From: Hymenobacter fodinae
GTDB lineage: Bacteria > Bacteroidota > Bacteroidia > Cytophagales > Hymenobacteraceae
DNA: 64,000 nucleotides
Assembly (NCBI RefSeq): GCF_004745825.1
Contig: NZ_SRLA01000002.1
Span: 1,531,967-1,595,966 of the forward strand
Direction: 5' to 3'
In this document: positions 33,015 through 40,072 of the stretch, piece after piece
How the letters are laid out: every line of letters starts with the position of its first letter
How positions within the stretch are numbered: position 1 is the stretch's first letter
Notes under the pieces: generated by a model
What the model was told of the DNA's origin: nothing
Database searches by the model: none
Seen by the model: only the letters and a program-made list of their open reading frames with translations
Position numbers and translations under genes: made by a program

Positions 33015-33877
33015 AAGGCTTTCTGGCGTTGAGATTTCAACTTGTCTTGCAGGGCTGGCGGGGCGGCGGTTGGGGGCGGCCCTCCTTTACTTGCGCGGGG
33101 CGTGGGCAGCTCCGCGTCTTTCCAGCATTCATTGTTGAGGTAGGTCTTCGGGTCTTTCCGGTACTGCTTATCCGGGGTGGCACGCACATACTTCGGGACG
33201 TGCTCCATTATCGCGGCCCTCGTCTTGGCCGAAAGACCTTCCCACTTTTTCCGACAGGCCTTGGTGTCGGTCTTCTTTCCGTAAGCATTCCAGAAAGAAT
33301 CAAAGTCTAACCCGTCGGGGGGTATTGCTTCTATTCCTTGGGTGCCCGCATTACCGACCAAGAACTCGGTGTATTCGGGGAAAGTAGATGCAGAGTCAGG
33401 TTCAGAATTTTTCTCACTCAGCGCGGAAGCGCTATTGTTATTCTTATCCTGTTTTATTAAACTATTATTATACTCTGCGGATTTCGCATCTACTTCTTGC
33501 GGATTCTGCATGAAGTCCTTGCGGATTTCGCATGGACTAGTTGCGGATTTCGCATCTACTTCATGCGGATTTCGCATGGACTTTTCATAGAGTAATATGG
33601 CTTTTTCGGTGGGTATTACAGCGCGTTTGCTTCGCTCTGCATAATTGAAGTCCCGACTGATGTAGCCATTATCTTCCAGCCACTTCATGGCGTCGCCTAT
33701 GGTGCGCTTACCAATGTTATAGCGCTCCGCGTAATGGTCGTCTGAGGCAAATACCTTCCCTGTGCGCTTATACATGCTCAGGATATCAGCTAGGAGCACC
33801 TTTGCATTTAGCGAGGGCGCATCCATTGCCAAGACCGAAAGCGGTAGAATAAGATATTGCGGGGATTTAGCAGACAT
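33011..33877 (-). CDS. Phage replication initiator (lambda O-like role, 288 aa)
   Basis: The N-terminal winged-helix domain reads VLAMDAPSLNAKVLLADILS, then DDHYAERYNIGKRTIGDAMKWLEDNGYI, the standard pattern of phage replisome organiser proteins. The central part (~100-140) is encoded by five DNA iterons and has a matching 22-residue repeat (MRNPHEVDAKSA and MQNPQEVDAKSA). The C-terminal region (~180-245) with FWNAYGKKTDTKACRKKWEG is a helical domain seen in such initiators. ATGA overlap with dnaB supports a joint role. The origin lies within this gene. Confidence 0.85.
   Translation of the reverse strand: MSAKSPQYLILPLSVLAMDAPSLNAKVLLADILSMYKRTGKVFASDDHYAERYNIGKRTIGDAMKWLEDNGYISRDFNYAERSKRAVIPTEKAILLYEKSMRNPHEVDAKSATSPCEIRKDFMQNPQEVDAKSAEYNNSLIKQDKNNNSASALSEKNSEPDSASTFPEYTEFLVGNAGTQGIEAIPPDGLDFDSFWNAYGKKTDTKACRKKWEGLSAKTRAAIMEHVPKYVRATPDKQYRKDPKTYLNNECWKDAELPTPRASKGGPPPTAAPPALQDKLKSQRQKAL
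33431..33578. other. Predicted phage replication origin: five 22-bp iterons plus AT-rich region
   Basis: TGCGGATTTCGCAT and close variants start at 33476, 33498, 33520, 33542 and 33564, exactly 22 bp apart. The second reads TGCGGATTCTGCAT. Each is itself a partial dyad (TGCG with CGCA). An AT-rich stretch (33431-33475) adjoins. This lies inside the initiator gene, as the lambda origin lies inside gene O. 22 is not a multiple of 3, so the repeats fall in all reading frames, which points to selection on DNA. Confidence 0.85.
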
Positions 33878-33962
33878 GAACCGGAGAGCAGACGGAGAGT
33901 AAGGGCAAAGGCGTGGCCAGGGCTACCAATAAGTAGCCCGGCTACAAGCACCTTCAAATGGA

Positions 33963-34925
33963 TTAAGCCGCTAGGCGTTGGCCCTGGCGAGTCGGCCAAA
34001 CAACGGCCATTGACATTCCGCCCGACTGCAGTTGTTTCTTCTTAGCTCGCGCAACGCGGCGGTTCGCATTATAGCGCGCCTTGTCCTCATCATGCTTTGT
34101 ATAGCGGGCTTTGATCTCCTCCCAGTCCGTACGCTTCGGCAGGCTTGGATTAACCATTAAGTGGCTGAAGCTCTCCGGCAGGTACCGAACAAAGCGGAAC
34201 ACCCGGAAGGGATTTTCTTCTGTATAATAGGGCGACTCCCCAAAATGCAAGCCCATGCACCAGCCGATATATCTCTCGGGAGCATCTTCAGGGCGAGGGT
34301 CGGCATCAAATTCACCCTCAAACCGGCCGCCGCTTATGTATCCAGACTTTGTTTTGTTTGACATCTGGACTACTTGCCGAAGGCGAACTAGTTGCCCACC
34401 TATAAGATATACTTCTCCAGGCGTAAGTGGGTCGCCTTCAAATACTTCTTCCATTTCAATAACAGCGCCTGGCAAGAAGCGAGGAGCCATAGAAGAATAA
34501 AAGTATTCCTCTGGCACTTGGTAATGGAAGCGCGGCGAATCTTTGCGTAGTGGCTGTGCTTCAGGCTCGAACCAATACCCTGCCTGATTTTGCGTAAAGC
34601 CACCTAGTTGAGTAGGCAATGAGGCCTTGAACTCCTCTGATAATGCAGCGTTGATCTTGCCCATGAACCGCTCGGCACGGCGTTGAACTCCATTCCGGGC
34701 GCAATCCAGAATTACATTAAGAATGGTAGGGTACTCAATAATGCTGTTCAGATCATCTATCCAGCGCAAATAGCTCAGCACCTCCGGCTCATCTTGCAAC
34801 ATATCCTCGATAGCCTCAACAGTTAGGGGCGAGGGTGCTTGATATTGCTTAGCAGGTGAGGAGGGGCACTCAATGAAGCCAGCTACAGCGGTTTCCATAG
34901 GCAGAGTCAATTCAGCAGTTTTCAT
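33963..34925 (-). CDS. Early phage protein with an S24-like region (320 aa)
   Basis: Between residues ~145 and 210 the sequence EEYFYSSMAPRFLPGAVIEM, then LTPGEVYLIGGQLVRLRQV resembles the LexA/CI S24 fold: a Ser-Met pair and a Gly-Asp like loop, then a strand that normally ends in the catalytic Lys. Here Leu/Arg occupies that position, so self-cleavage is unlikely. The N-terminal part is helical (LTVEAIEDMLQDEPEVLSYL) and the C-terminus is basic. It could act on the repressor or DNA; function unknown. Confidence 0.5.
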   Translation of the reverse strand: MKTAELTLPMETAVAGFIECPSSPAKQYQAPSPLTVEAIEDMLQDEPEVLSYLRWIDDLNSIIEYPTILNVILDCARNGVQRRAERFMGKINAALSEEFKASLPTQLGGFTQNQAGYWFEPEAQPLRKDSPRFHYQVPEEYFYSSMAPRFLPGAVIEMEEVFEGDPLTPGEVYLIGGQLVRLRQVVQMSNKTKSGYISGGRFEGEFDADPRPEDAPERYIGWCMGLHFGESPYYTEENPFRVFRFVRYLPESFSHLMVNPSLPKRTDWEEIKARYTKHDEDKARYNANRRVARAKKKQLQSGGMSMAVVWPTRQGQRLAA

Positions 34926-34959
34926 TATCTTTGTGTATTAGAGTTTAAGAGTTGAAATG

Positions 34960-34984
34960 GGCACCCATGCCGGGGTGCCTTTTT
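34960..34984 (+). terminator. Hairpin with U-run on the plus strand in the early operon
   Basis: GGCACCC and GGGTGCC form a 7-bp stem followed by TTTTT on the plus strand. It lies between two minus-strand early genes. It could stop antisense transcription; on the minus strand it is only a leader hairpin. Confidence 0.4.
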
Positions 34985-35002
34985 CATTTTAAGGGCTTAG
35001 GC

Positions 35003-35341
35003 CTAGGCCGCATTCTTCTTGTAAGCGTGGCGACTCAGGTATTTATCTATTTCCGATTGGCGCACCCGAATACCATTGCGGCGGCCGGTATCACCATGCG
35101 GTATTTTTGATTTAACTGCCGGTCTTTCCGGCTTATCGGCCGTTGCAGCTCGATAGGGGCGGCCCTGAATCAAGCGGCTCATGTGAAGCGCGCTCATCTG
35201 CGCATAGGCGGCGGCTTGCTTTATAGTAAGCCAGGGATCCGGCGGCGGAAGCGAGGCAAAGTGCGCCTCTGCTTGCCGCTGGAATATCTCCGTAGCGAGC
35301 TGCTTAGGGTCAAAGTCAAGGGATAAGGAGAGGGCACTCAT
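35003..35341 (-). CDS. Excisionase-like winged helix protein (112 aa)
   Basis: WLTIKQAAAYAQMSALHMSRLI is the helix-turn-helix of the HTH_17/excisionase family. A wing (PERPAVKSKIPHGDTGRRNG) and the closing IRVRQSEIDKYLSRH follow. Such proteins direct excision or act as early regulators. It is among the first genes of the early operon, on the strand opposite the integrase. Whether it is the true excisionase is inferred from family and place. Confidence 0.7.
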   Translation of the reverse strand: MSALSLSLDFDPKQLATEIFQRQAEAHFASLPPPDPWLTIKQAAAYAQMSALHMSRLIQGRPYRAATADKPERPAVKSKIPHGDTGRRNGIRVRQSEIDKYLSRHAYKKNAA

Positions 35342-35354
35342 AGTCGCTGCAGTA

Positions 35355-35756
35355 TTAGGCTACACGCAGTAGCGGGAGGATTTCCATTTGAGCCGGGGCT
35401 TCTAGCGGAGCCGGCAAATAAGTGAGGGTACCCGGGCCGTACTCATCGAGCCGATGCTCATACAGCGTCTCCGGAACTTGCCCACCGAAGAAGTATTCTT
35501 CTTTCGCGCCTTCCTCAGTAGCTAGCCGAAACTTGCTGCTATCGGGGCCAACCGTGTAAATACTCAGCTCATCATCCATGCCGCGAGCCCAGCCAATGAT
35601 GGGCACGAACAGAATGGTAATGGCGCGCTTGCCGTTGGCGTCCGGCGGGCCTAGGTGGTTAACGGAGAGCTGGTCGCCCGGTCGGGGGTGGGAGATGCGT
35701 ACCGTCCCTTCCGGCGTGTGCATCTTGTAGAGGGGTTCTGGCGTGCAGATTTTCAT
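35355..35756 (-). CDS. Early phage protein of unknown function (133 aa)
   Basis: Starts MKICTPEPLYKMHTPEGTVR; it is beta-rich (DQLSVNHLGPPDANGKRAITI; FGGQVPETLYEHRLDEYGPG). No membrane segment or enzyme motif. Ends 13 nt before the excisionase-like gene, so they share a transcript. Function unknown. Confidence 0.6.
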   Translation of the reverse strand: MKICTPEPLYKMHTPEGTVRISHPRPGDQLSVNHLGPPDANGKRAITILFVPIIGWARGMDDELSIYTVGPDSSKFRLATEEGAKEEYFFGGQVPETLYEHRLDEYGPGTLTYLPAPLEAPAQMEILPLLRVA

Positions 35757-35824
35757 AAAGTTTAAGAATTAGTGAGGGGTGTTAAGGTGAAGCGGATGCC
35801 GCCGCTGTAGATTGATTAAATGCT

Positions 35825-36052
35825 TTAAGCCACTTGAGGCTGTTGGGCTTTCTGCCACTGAGCGAAACCTTCCGGGTTCGTTTCACGGGCCAATGCTTCC
35901 ACATGAGGCCAGTGCTTACTGGAAGTCTGCTCTAAGCGCACTAATTGAGAGAGGTTAGGTATGGTCCGAACTCCAGTGCGAGCCGACAGGAGGGCTAAAT
36001 ACCCGTCTGGCATAAGGTCTCTAATGCGCTTGATAGGGGTTTGGGCGTCCAT
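35825..36052 (-). CDS. Small early regulator-like protein, Cro position (75 aa)
   Basis: The chosen start is MDAQTPIKRIRDLMPDGYLA (36052), four codons inside a longer frame that begins in the operator. One helical DNA-binding-like segment (IKRIRDLMPDGYLALLSART; NLSQLVRLEQTSSKHW) suggests a transcription factor. It is the first early gene, divergent from the repressor, the place of Cro in lambdoid phages. Family not recognised. Confidence 0.6.
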   Translation of the reverse strand: MDAQTPIKRIRDLMPDGYLALLSARTGVRTIPNLSQLVRLEQTSSKHWPHVEALARETNPEGFAQWQKAQQPQVA

Positions 36053-36082
36053 AGGCTTTAGCAAAAGCTTGTATATTGCGGT

Positions 36083-36157
36083 GTTGATGATGTTGATGGT
36101 TCAAAACTGTAGGATTTGCTTGATAAAGTCAAGGGAATCCTAAAAATAATTTTTAGG
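36083..36157. promoter_or_regulatory. Operator region between early genes and repressor
   Basis: A 33-bp interrupted palindrome (36110-36142, arms TAGGATT/AATCCTA and CTTGA/TCAAG) overlaps a perfect 19-bp dyad CCTAAAAATAATTTTTAGG (36139-36157) that ends 2 nt before the repressor start. GTTGATG is repeated at 36083-36099. This dense set of dyads between divergent genes is what a repressor/Cro switch region should look like. Confidence 0.7.
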
Positions 36158-36159
36158 AA

Positions 36160-37524
36160 ATGCTCGAATCTGAAACAAAAGGCAATGTGTCTGAGCGGAT
36201 TAGCGTTTTGATTGACCACTTTTTTAAGGGCAATAAAAGCGCATTTGGGCGGCAAGTTGACCTACAATCAGGCGTTATAGCTGGCTATCTTGGTGCAAGA
36301 GCCAACAAGCCTTCATTCGACGCTTTAGAGAAAATCTTAAAAGCAATTCCAAGTGTAAACCCTGATTGGCTGCTACTTGGAGAAGGCCCAATGGAGAGAG
36401 AAGAAGCCGCCTCTCCATGGGCAACTGACGCTGCATGGCAAACCATAGGCGGACGGTTCGAGCATTTCCGCGAACTACGAGGCCTAACTCGTTCGGAGTT
36501 TGCGCAAAGGGCAGGTATAAAGCTTCAGACCTTATCTGCCATAGAGAAGGGCAATGCACAACCCTCCCCTGAAACGTTGGCAAAAGTTGGGCAAGCATTC
36601 CCTGGGGCCCTTGAGTTTATTTTTACGGGGAAAGCAAGCGGATCATATCCGCAACCCGTTCCGGCTCCTAGCCATCCGGATATACAGGACGTAGAGATAG
36701 AGCCTAATTTCGTAGGCGAGCCGCCTGTAATGGCCGGCGGGCTTCCCGGATTTAGGCCAGTCTCTAACGAGTCGCCAGCGGCAAGGGTAGCCAGGGAAGA
36801 GGCTATTCAACAGGGGCTTGATAGTGATGAGATAGAGGCTGCAGTAGCAGCGGCGGAAAAAGGCGCTCGACCACTTGTGCCTAGCATTACGCCGAAAAAC
36901 ACACGGACCCGTCAGGAGGTAGAGTTTATAGGTAGACTAGTTAGTACGCCGCGTAATCTACCAATGCCCCTTACCGTAGCGGTAGACCCCAACGGCGACG
37001 AAGCAATACAGCTGGTAGACTCTACGGCTAAAGCTGGCTACATCTCGCAGCACCTAGAGCCGGAGTTTATCAAAAAACTGCCGACGCTGCAGATGCCCCT
37101 GCCGGAGTTTCGCAATGGTTCCTTCCGGGCTTTCCGGGTTGAGGGCCGTAGCATGGTGCCCACTCTACACGACGGTTCTATCGTGGTTTGCCGGTATGTT
37201 GACCGTGATTTAGAGAAGATAAAGAATAGCTACGTGCATGTAGTGGTGAACCACGAAGGCATTGTAGTAAAGCGGGTATACACGAACACCGACGCCAAGG
37301 GCACGCTGGTTCTTCGCTCGGATAATGACGAGTTTCCGGATTTTGATATCAAACTCCGCGACGTGCAAGAGCTGTGGGTAGTGGTGGCAGCGCTGAACTT
37401 CAGCATACCAGCGCCTCGCCAAAAGCCCGGCCGGCAGATTCCTTCCTTTGAATTAGATGAGATGCGCCGCCGGGTTGATGCCATGTGGGCGGAGTTCACC
37501 CAGCATCATCATCCGGAGGAATAG
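36160..37524 (+). CDS. Phage repressor with two HTH domains and an S24 peptidase domain (454 aa)
   Basis: An atypically long CI-type repressor. HTH 1 spans about residues 10-75, HTH 2 (Xre type, RGLTRSEFAQRAGIKLQTLS) about 97-155. An acidic, Pro-rich linker runs to ~250. The C-terminal S24 domain has catalytic Ser331 (GRSMVP) and Lys371 (VVKRVY), and an Ala-Gly (292-293) at the expected self-cleavage site. It should hold the lysogenic state and be inactivated by RecA after DNA damage. Start 36160 follows a perfect dyad. Two DNA-binding domains in one chain are unusual. Confidence 0.85.
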   Translation: MLESETKGNVSERISVLIDHFFKGNKSAFGRQVDLQSGVIAGYLGARANKPSFDALEKILKAIPSVNPDWLLLGEGPMEREEAASPWATDAAWQTIGGRFEHFRELRGLTRSEFAQRAGIKLQTLSAIEKGNAQPSPETLAKVGQAFPGALEFIFTGKASGSYPQPVPAPSHPDIQDVEIEPNFVGEPPVMAGGLPGFRPVSNESPAARVAREEAIQQGLDSDEIEAAVAAAEKGARPLVPSITPKNTRTRQEVEFIGRLVSTPRNLPMPLTVAVDPNGDEAIQLVDSTAKAGYISQHLEPEFIKKLPTLQMPLPEFRNGSFRAFRVEGRSMVPTLHDGSIVVCRYVDRDLEKIKNSYVHVVVNHEGIVVKRVYTNTDAKGTLVLRSDNDEFPDFDIKLRDVQELWVVVAALNFSIPAPRQKPGRQIPSFELDEMRRRVDAMWAEFTQHHHPEE

Positions 37525-37526
37525 CC

Positions 37527-37943
37527 ATGCCCAGACCCGGACTAAAGCCCCCGGAAGGGGTGCCTGCGGAGGGCGTGCAAGGCCTAGGCCGCCGCATTGC
37601 TGTGATACGCCAGCGCCATTCGCTTTCAATGGAGCGGCTCGCCGATATGGTGGGCGCGAGTGCACAGGCTATTAGTGACCTGGAAAACGGTAAGACGAAT
37701 TTCCCACGCGCGGATCTACTCTCGCGCTTCGCCGATAAGCTTGGGGTGCGCCTCGACTGGTTGGTGCTAGGCCGCGAGCCTATGCTTTACCGAGAGGAGA
37801 ACGTTACCCGCCGACAGCAAATAGCCACCGAGGCCGGGCACCAGGCCCAGGTGGTACAAGATTCTCTCGATAAGCTCCGGCCAATCCTGCGAGAGCTCCA
37901 AGGTGCGGCTGGGCTCCCTTCTTCGCTGGAAGATCAGCAGTAG
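37527..37943 (+). CDS. Xre-family helix-turn-helix regulator (138 aa)
   Basis: The HTH spans ~residues 20-75: IAVIRQRHSLSMERLADMVG, then SAQAISDLENGKTNFPRADLLSRFADKLGV. The C-terminus is a long helix (TRRQQIATEAGHQAQVVQDS). Start MPRPGLKPPEG lies 2 nt after the repressor stop, so the two are co-transcribed; a longer frame would overlap the repressor. It may regulate integrase or tune the repressor. Confidence 0.8.
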   Translation: MPRPGLKPPEGVPAEGVQGLGRRIAVIRQRHSLSMERLADMVGASAQAISDLENGKTNFPRADLLSRFADKLGVRLDWLVLGREPMLYREENVTRRQQIATEAGHQAQVVQDSLDKLRPILRELQGAAGLPSSLEDQQ

Positions 37944-38158
37944 CAAAGTGAGGTATCCCCACTTTGGTGATACCCTCCGCATTATGCTGAAAAGTAAGCG
38001 CATTAAAAGGTGGAATATTCCCACCATTTAGGGGTGTACCAAAACGGTACACCCTCCGAATTTTTCCGGCGAATCGGAAAAAGTACCTGCAGGTACAAAT
38101 CAAAAAACACCTGCAGGGGAAAATCAAATTATCCCTCCAAGGGCAAATCAATCTACTA
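37944..38158. promoter_or_regulatory. Dense array of palindromes and 24-bp-spaced repeats upstream of integrase
   Basis: Seen directly: CAAAGTG/CACTTTG (37944-37966) interleaved with GGTATC/GATACC (37952-37974); GGAATATTCC (38012-38021); GGGTGTACC/GGTACACCC (38032-38054); TTTTTCCG/CGGAAAAA (38061-38082); GTACCTGCAGGTAC (38083-38096); CCTGCAGG (38110-38117). AAATCAA occurs at 38097, 38121 and 38145, exactly 24 bp apart. No gene lies here. The likely role is regulator or integrase binding at the integrase control region. Confidence 0.65.
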
Positions 38159-39445
38159 GTGAAGCTCCGATTCTACCTGCATAGCAAGGCCGCCAACGAT
38201 GGCCGTAAGCCAGTATACCTTAGTGTGGGCATCGGTGAAACGCGGCCGGTACGGGTGGCGACGGGCGTAGTAGTACACCCTCACTACTTCAATACCAGCG
38301 CGCCCCACATTCATAAGAACGCCGATGGCGCCACTAGCCACAACGACCGCCTAGACGAAATACGCCTGCTTACCGGGCGCGCCGTGCGTCAGCTGGAAGA
38401 TGCGGGGCAACTCAGCAATGAAGCACTCCTCCCTAAACTTAAGGAGGTCATAGCAGAACTTACCGGCCGGAAAAGCAAAGCGGGAAATTCTCGACTTGAC
38501 GAGCTGCCCAAAGAGAAGCCGCTTGCAGAGCAGTCCTTTCGGGCTGTGTATGAGAAGTGGAAAGGAGAGAAGGCCGGCAAGTTCAGCAAGTCCTATCTAG
38601 AGAAAGGGAGCCAGTATATAGATTGGTTCGAGAAGTACGACCCGACTATTACCCCGGCTACCGTTACCCAAAGCTGGATAGACCGCTATACTAGCTACCT
38701 GGTTCGCGACACGCCCTTATATAACAATACGATTCATCAGCACATCAACACGCTGCGAGTATTGATGCAGCACGCGGGCCTCGTCACGAAATGGATTGAA
38801 AACGACTGGGACCATGATATAGAGCCCTGCTATCTGAACCAGACGGAACTGGAGCAGCTAATGAACTGGGAGCCCCCAACGGATAAGCGGGCATGGCAGG
38901 AACAAAAGGACGTGTTTATCATGCGGTGCCTAACCGGGCTGCGCTACTCTGACGCGGCCGCCCTACTTCGGCCACACATCAAGCCGGCGGTGGCCATGAA
39001 TATGATCCGGACTGAGCAGAAGAAAACTAGGACTGCGGTACAGATTCCGATACTGCCGATTGTGCAGGCTATCCTAGATAAATACTCCCACTTGCCCGCT
39101 GGCCAGGTGCTGCCCATCCGAAGCCAGCAAATAACCGGGCAACGGATTAAGGAGATTCTACACGCCGCTGGCATCGATGCCCCGTACATTCGGGTGCGTT
39201 ATAAAGGCACCGAAAAGCACGAAGAAATACTCCCGAAATGGAAGGCGGCGGGTACCCATACAGCCCGCCATACCTTCGGGGCGCTCTTAGCTCGAATGAA
39301 ATTAGACCCGATTGCGATAAAAAATAAGATGGGCCATAAAGATTTAAAGAGCACAATGAAGTATACTCACCTCGAACACGAAGACACTGAGAAACAGATG
39401 TTAGAGGGGTGGAACAAGCTCAGTTCCGGTAAACCGGAGGAATAA
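38159..39445 (+). CDS. int: Tyrosine site-specific integrase
   Basis: A GTG start at 38159 (MKLRFYLHSKAAN) is the first usable codon after the repeat array. An arm-type DNA-binding domain (about 1-45), a SAM-like core-binding domain (about 125-215) and a catalytic domain follow. Catalytic residues: Arg262 (TGLRYSD), Lys288, His367-x-x-Arg370 (HTARHTF), His393 (MGHKD) and nucleophile Tyr402 (MKYTHL). It lies beside attR, whose core matches the tRNA-Ser 3' end, and so is the enzyme that inserted this prophage. Confidence 0.95.
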   Translation: MKLRFYLHSKAANDGRKPVYLSVGIGETRPVRVATGVVVHPHYFNTSAPHIHKNADGATSHNDRLDEIRLLTGRAVRQLEDAGQLSNEALLPKLKEVIAELTGRKSKAGNSRLDELPKEKPLAEQSFRAVYEKWKGEKAGKFSKSYLEKGSQYIDWFEKYDPTITPATVTQSWIDRYTSYLVRDTPLYNNTIHQHINTLRVLMQHAGLVTKWIENDWDHDIEPCYLNQTELEQLMNWEPPTDKRAWQEQKDVFIMRCLTGLRYSDAAALLRPHIKPAVAMNMIRTEQKKTRTAVQIPILPIVQAILDKYSHLPAGQVLPIRSQQITGQRIKEILHAAGIDAPYIRVRYKGTEKHEEILPKWKAAGTHTARHTFGALLARMKLDPIAIKNKMGHKDLKSTMKYTHLEHEDTEKQMLEGWNKLSSGKPEE

Positions 39446-39585
39446 AAAGTGTGTGAAAGTGTGCGTGTGTGCGCGTAAAAAGTTTAGCTCGGAACACCTC
39501 AAATACACTTCATGTATTGCGGTTTCAGAAAAAGCATCTACTTTTGTCACACTCAAACGGAGTTGACACAGACTATAAGAGGGTA
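39446..39585. other. Right prophage end with GT-rich candidate arm sites
   Basis: No gene. GTGTGTGAAAGTGTGCG (39449-39465) and GTGTGTGCGC (39465-39474) resemble the GT-rich block at the left end; the 10-mer is identical. TACACTTCATGTA (39510-39522) is a short inverted repeat. Both are candidate protein-binding arms of the attachment site. Confidence 0.35.
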
Positions 39586-39598
39586 CCCCCCTCTCCAC
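39586..39598. other. attR core of the prophage
   Basis: Exact second copy of CCCCCCTCTCCAC, 141 bp after the integrase stop codon. Outside it host sequence runs 72 bp to tRNA-Pro. Excision would rejoin tRNA-Ser to the tRNA-Pro/tRNA-Arg pair. Confidence 0.8.
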
Positions 39599-39670
39599 TT
39601 TGCATGTTGAATTTTGATTGGTGAATCTGGAGTTCATTCAATTTCACTTCTCAGAATTCAACATTTTTTT

Positions 39671-39744
39671 CGGGGTGTAGCGTAGCCCGGTATCGCGCCT
39701 GCTTTGGGAGCAGGAGGCCGCAGGTTCGAATCCTGCCACCCCGA
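39671..39744 (+). tRNA. tRNA-Pro(UGG)
   Basis: A 74-nt cloverleaf with acceptor CGGGGTG/CACCCCG, anticodon loop TTTGGGA (anticodon UGG) and T-arm GCAGGTTCGAATCCTGC. CCA is not encoded. Confidence 0.95.
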
Positions 39745-39793
39745 CATACTGATAGCCGTCAGCCCACCAGAGGGCGGGCGGCTATTTGTTTTT

Positions 39794-39867
39794 GACCCCG
39801 TAGCTCAGCTGGATAGAGCATCTGCCTTCTAAGCAGACGGTCATTGGTTCGAATCCAATCGGGGCCA
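39794..39867 (+). tRNA. tRNA-Arg(UCU)
   Basis: A 74-nt cloverleaf with anticodon loop CTTCTAA (anticodon UCU) and T-arm ATTGGTTCGAATCCAAT. The acceptor GACCCCG/CGGGGCC has one A-C mismatch at the second pair. It follows tRNA-Pro by 49 nt. Confidence 0.93.
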
Positions 39868-39870
39868 CAA

Positions 39871-39905
39871 AAACCCGCCTTACAAGAGTGTAAGGCGGGT
39901 TTTTG
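39871..39905 (+). terminator. Rho-independent terminator of the tRNA-Pro/tRNA-Arg pair
   Basis: AAACCCGCCTTAC pairs with GTAAGGCGGGTTT around a 6-nt loop and runs into TTTTTG. It ends the tRNA transcript 3 nt after tRNA-Arg. Confidence 0.9.
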
Positions 39906-40072
39906 TTTTACTGTCAATGCTTCTGCCCACGCTCCGGCTGCAGTAAGAAGCGGTCCAGCGTGCTATTTATCAGCGTTTCGTATTGGTAAGGATAACAGAT
40001 AGACGTGAAGGCCGTAAAAAAACACGTCCCTACTACGTAGGCCACTTTCCAGTATTTACTCAATTGACTGCT

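Noticed and set aside
33476..33578. CRISPR array for the 14-bp repeats
   Set aside because: Units are only 22 bp long, the spacers are 8 bp and the region is coding; iterons fit better.
33808..33999. A hydrophobic 63-codon minus-strand frame (LKVLVAGLLIG...) across the start of the initiator gene, considered as a holin
   Set aside because: Its start lies in the upstream gene and it overlaps the initiator start without a coupling junction; composition is explained by overlap with two real genes.
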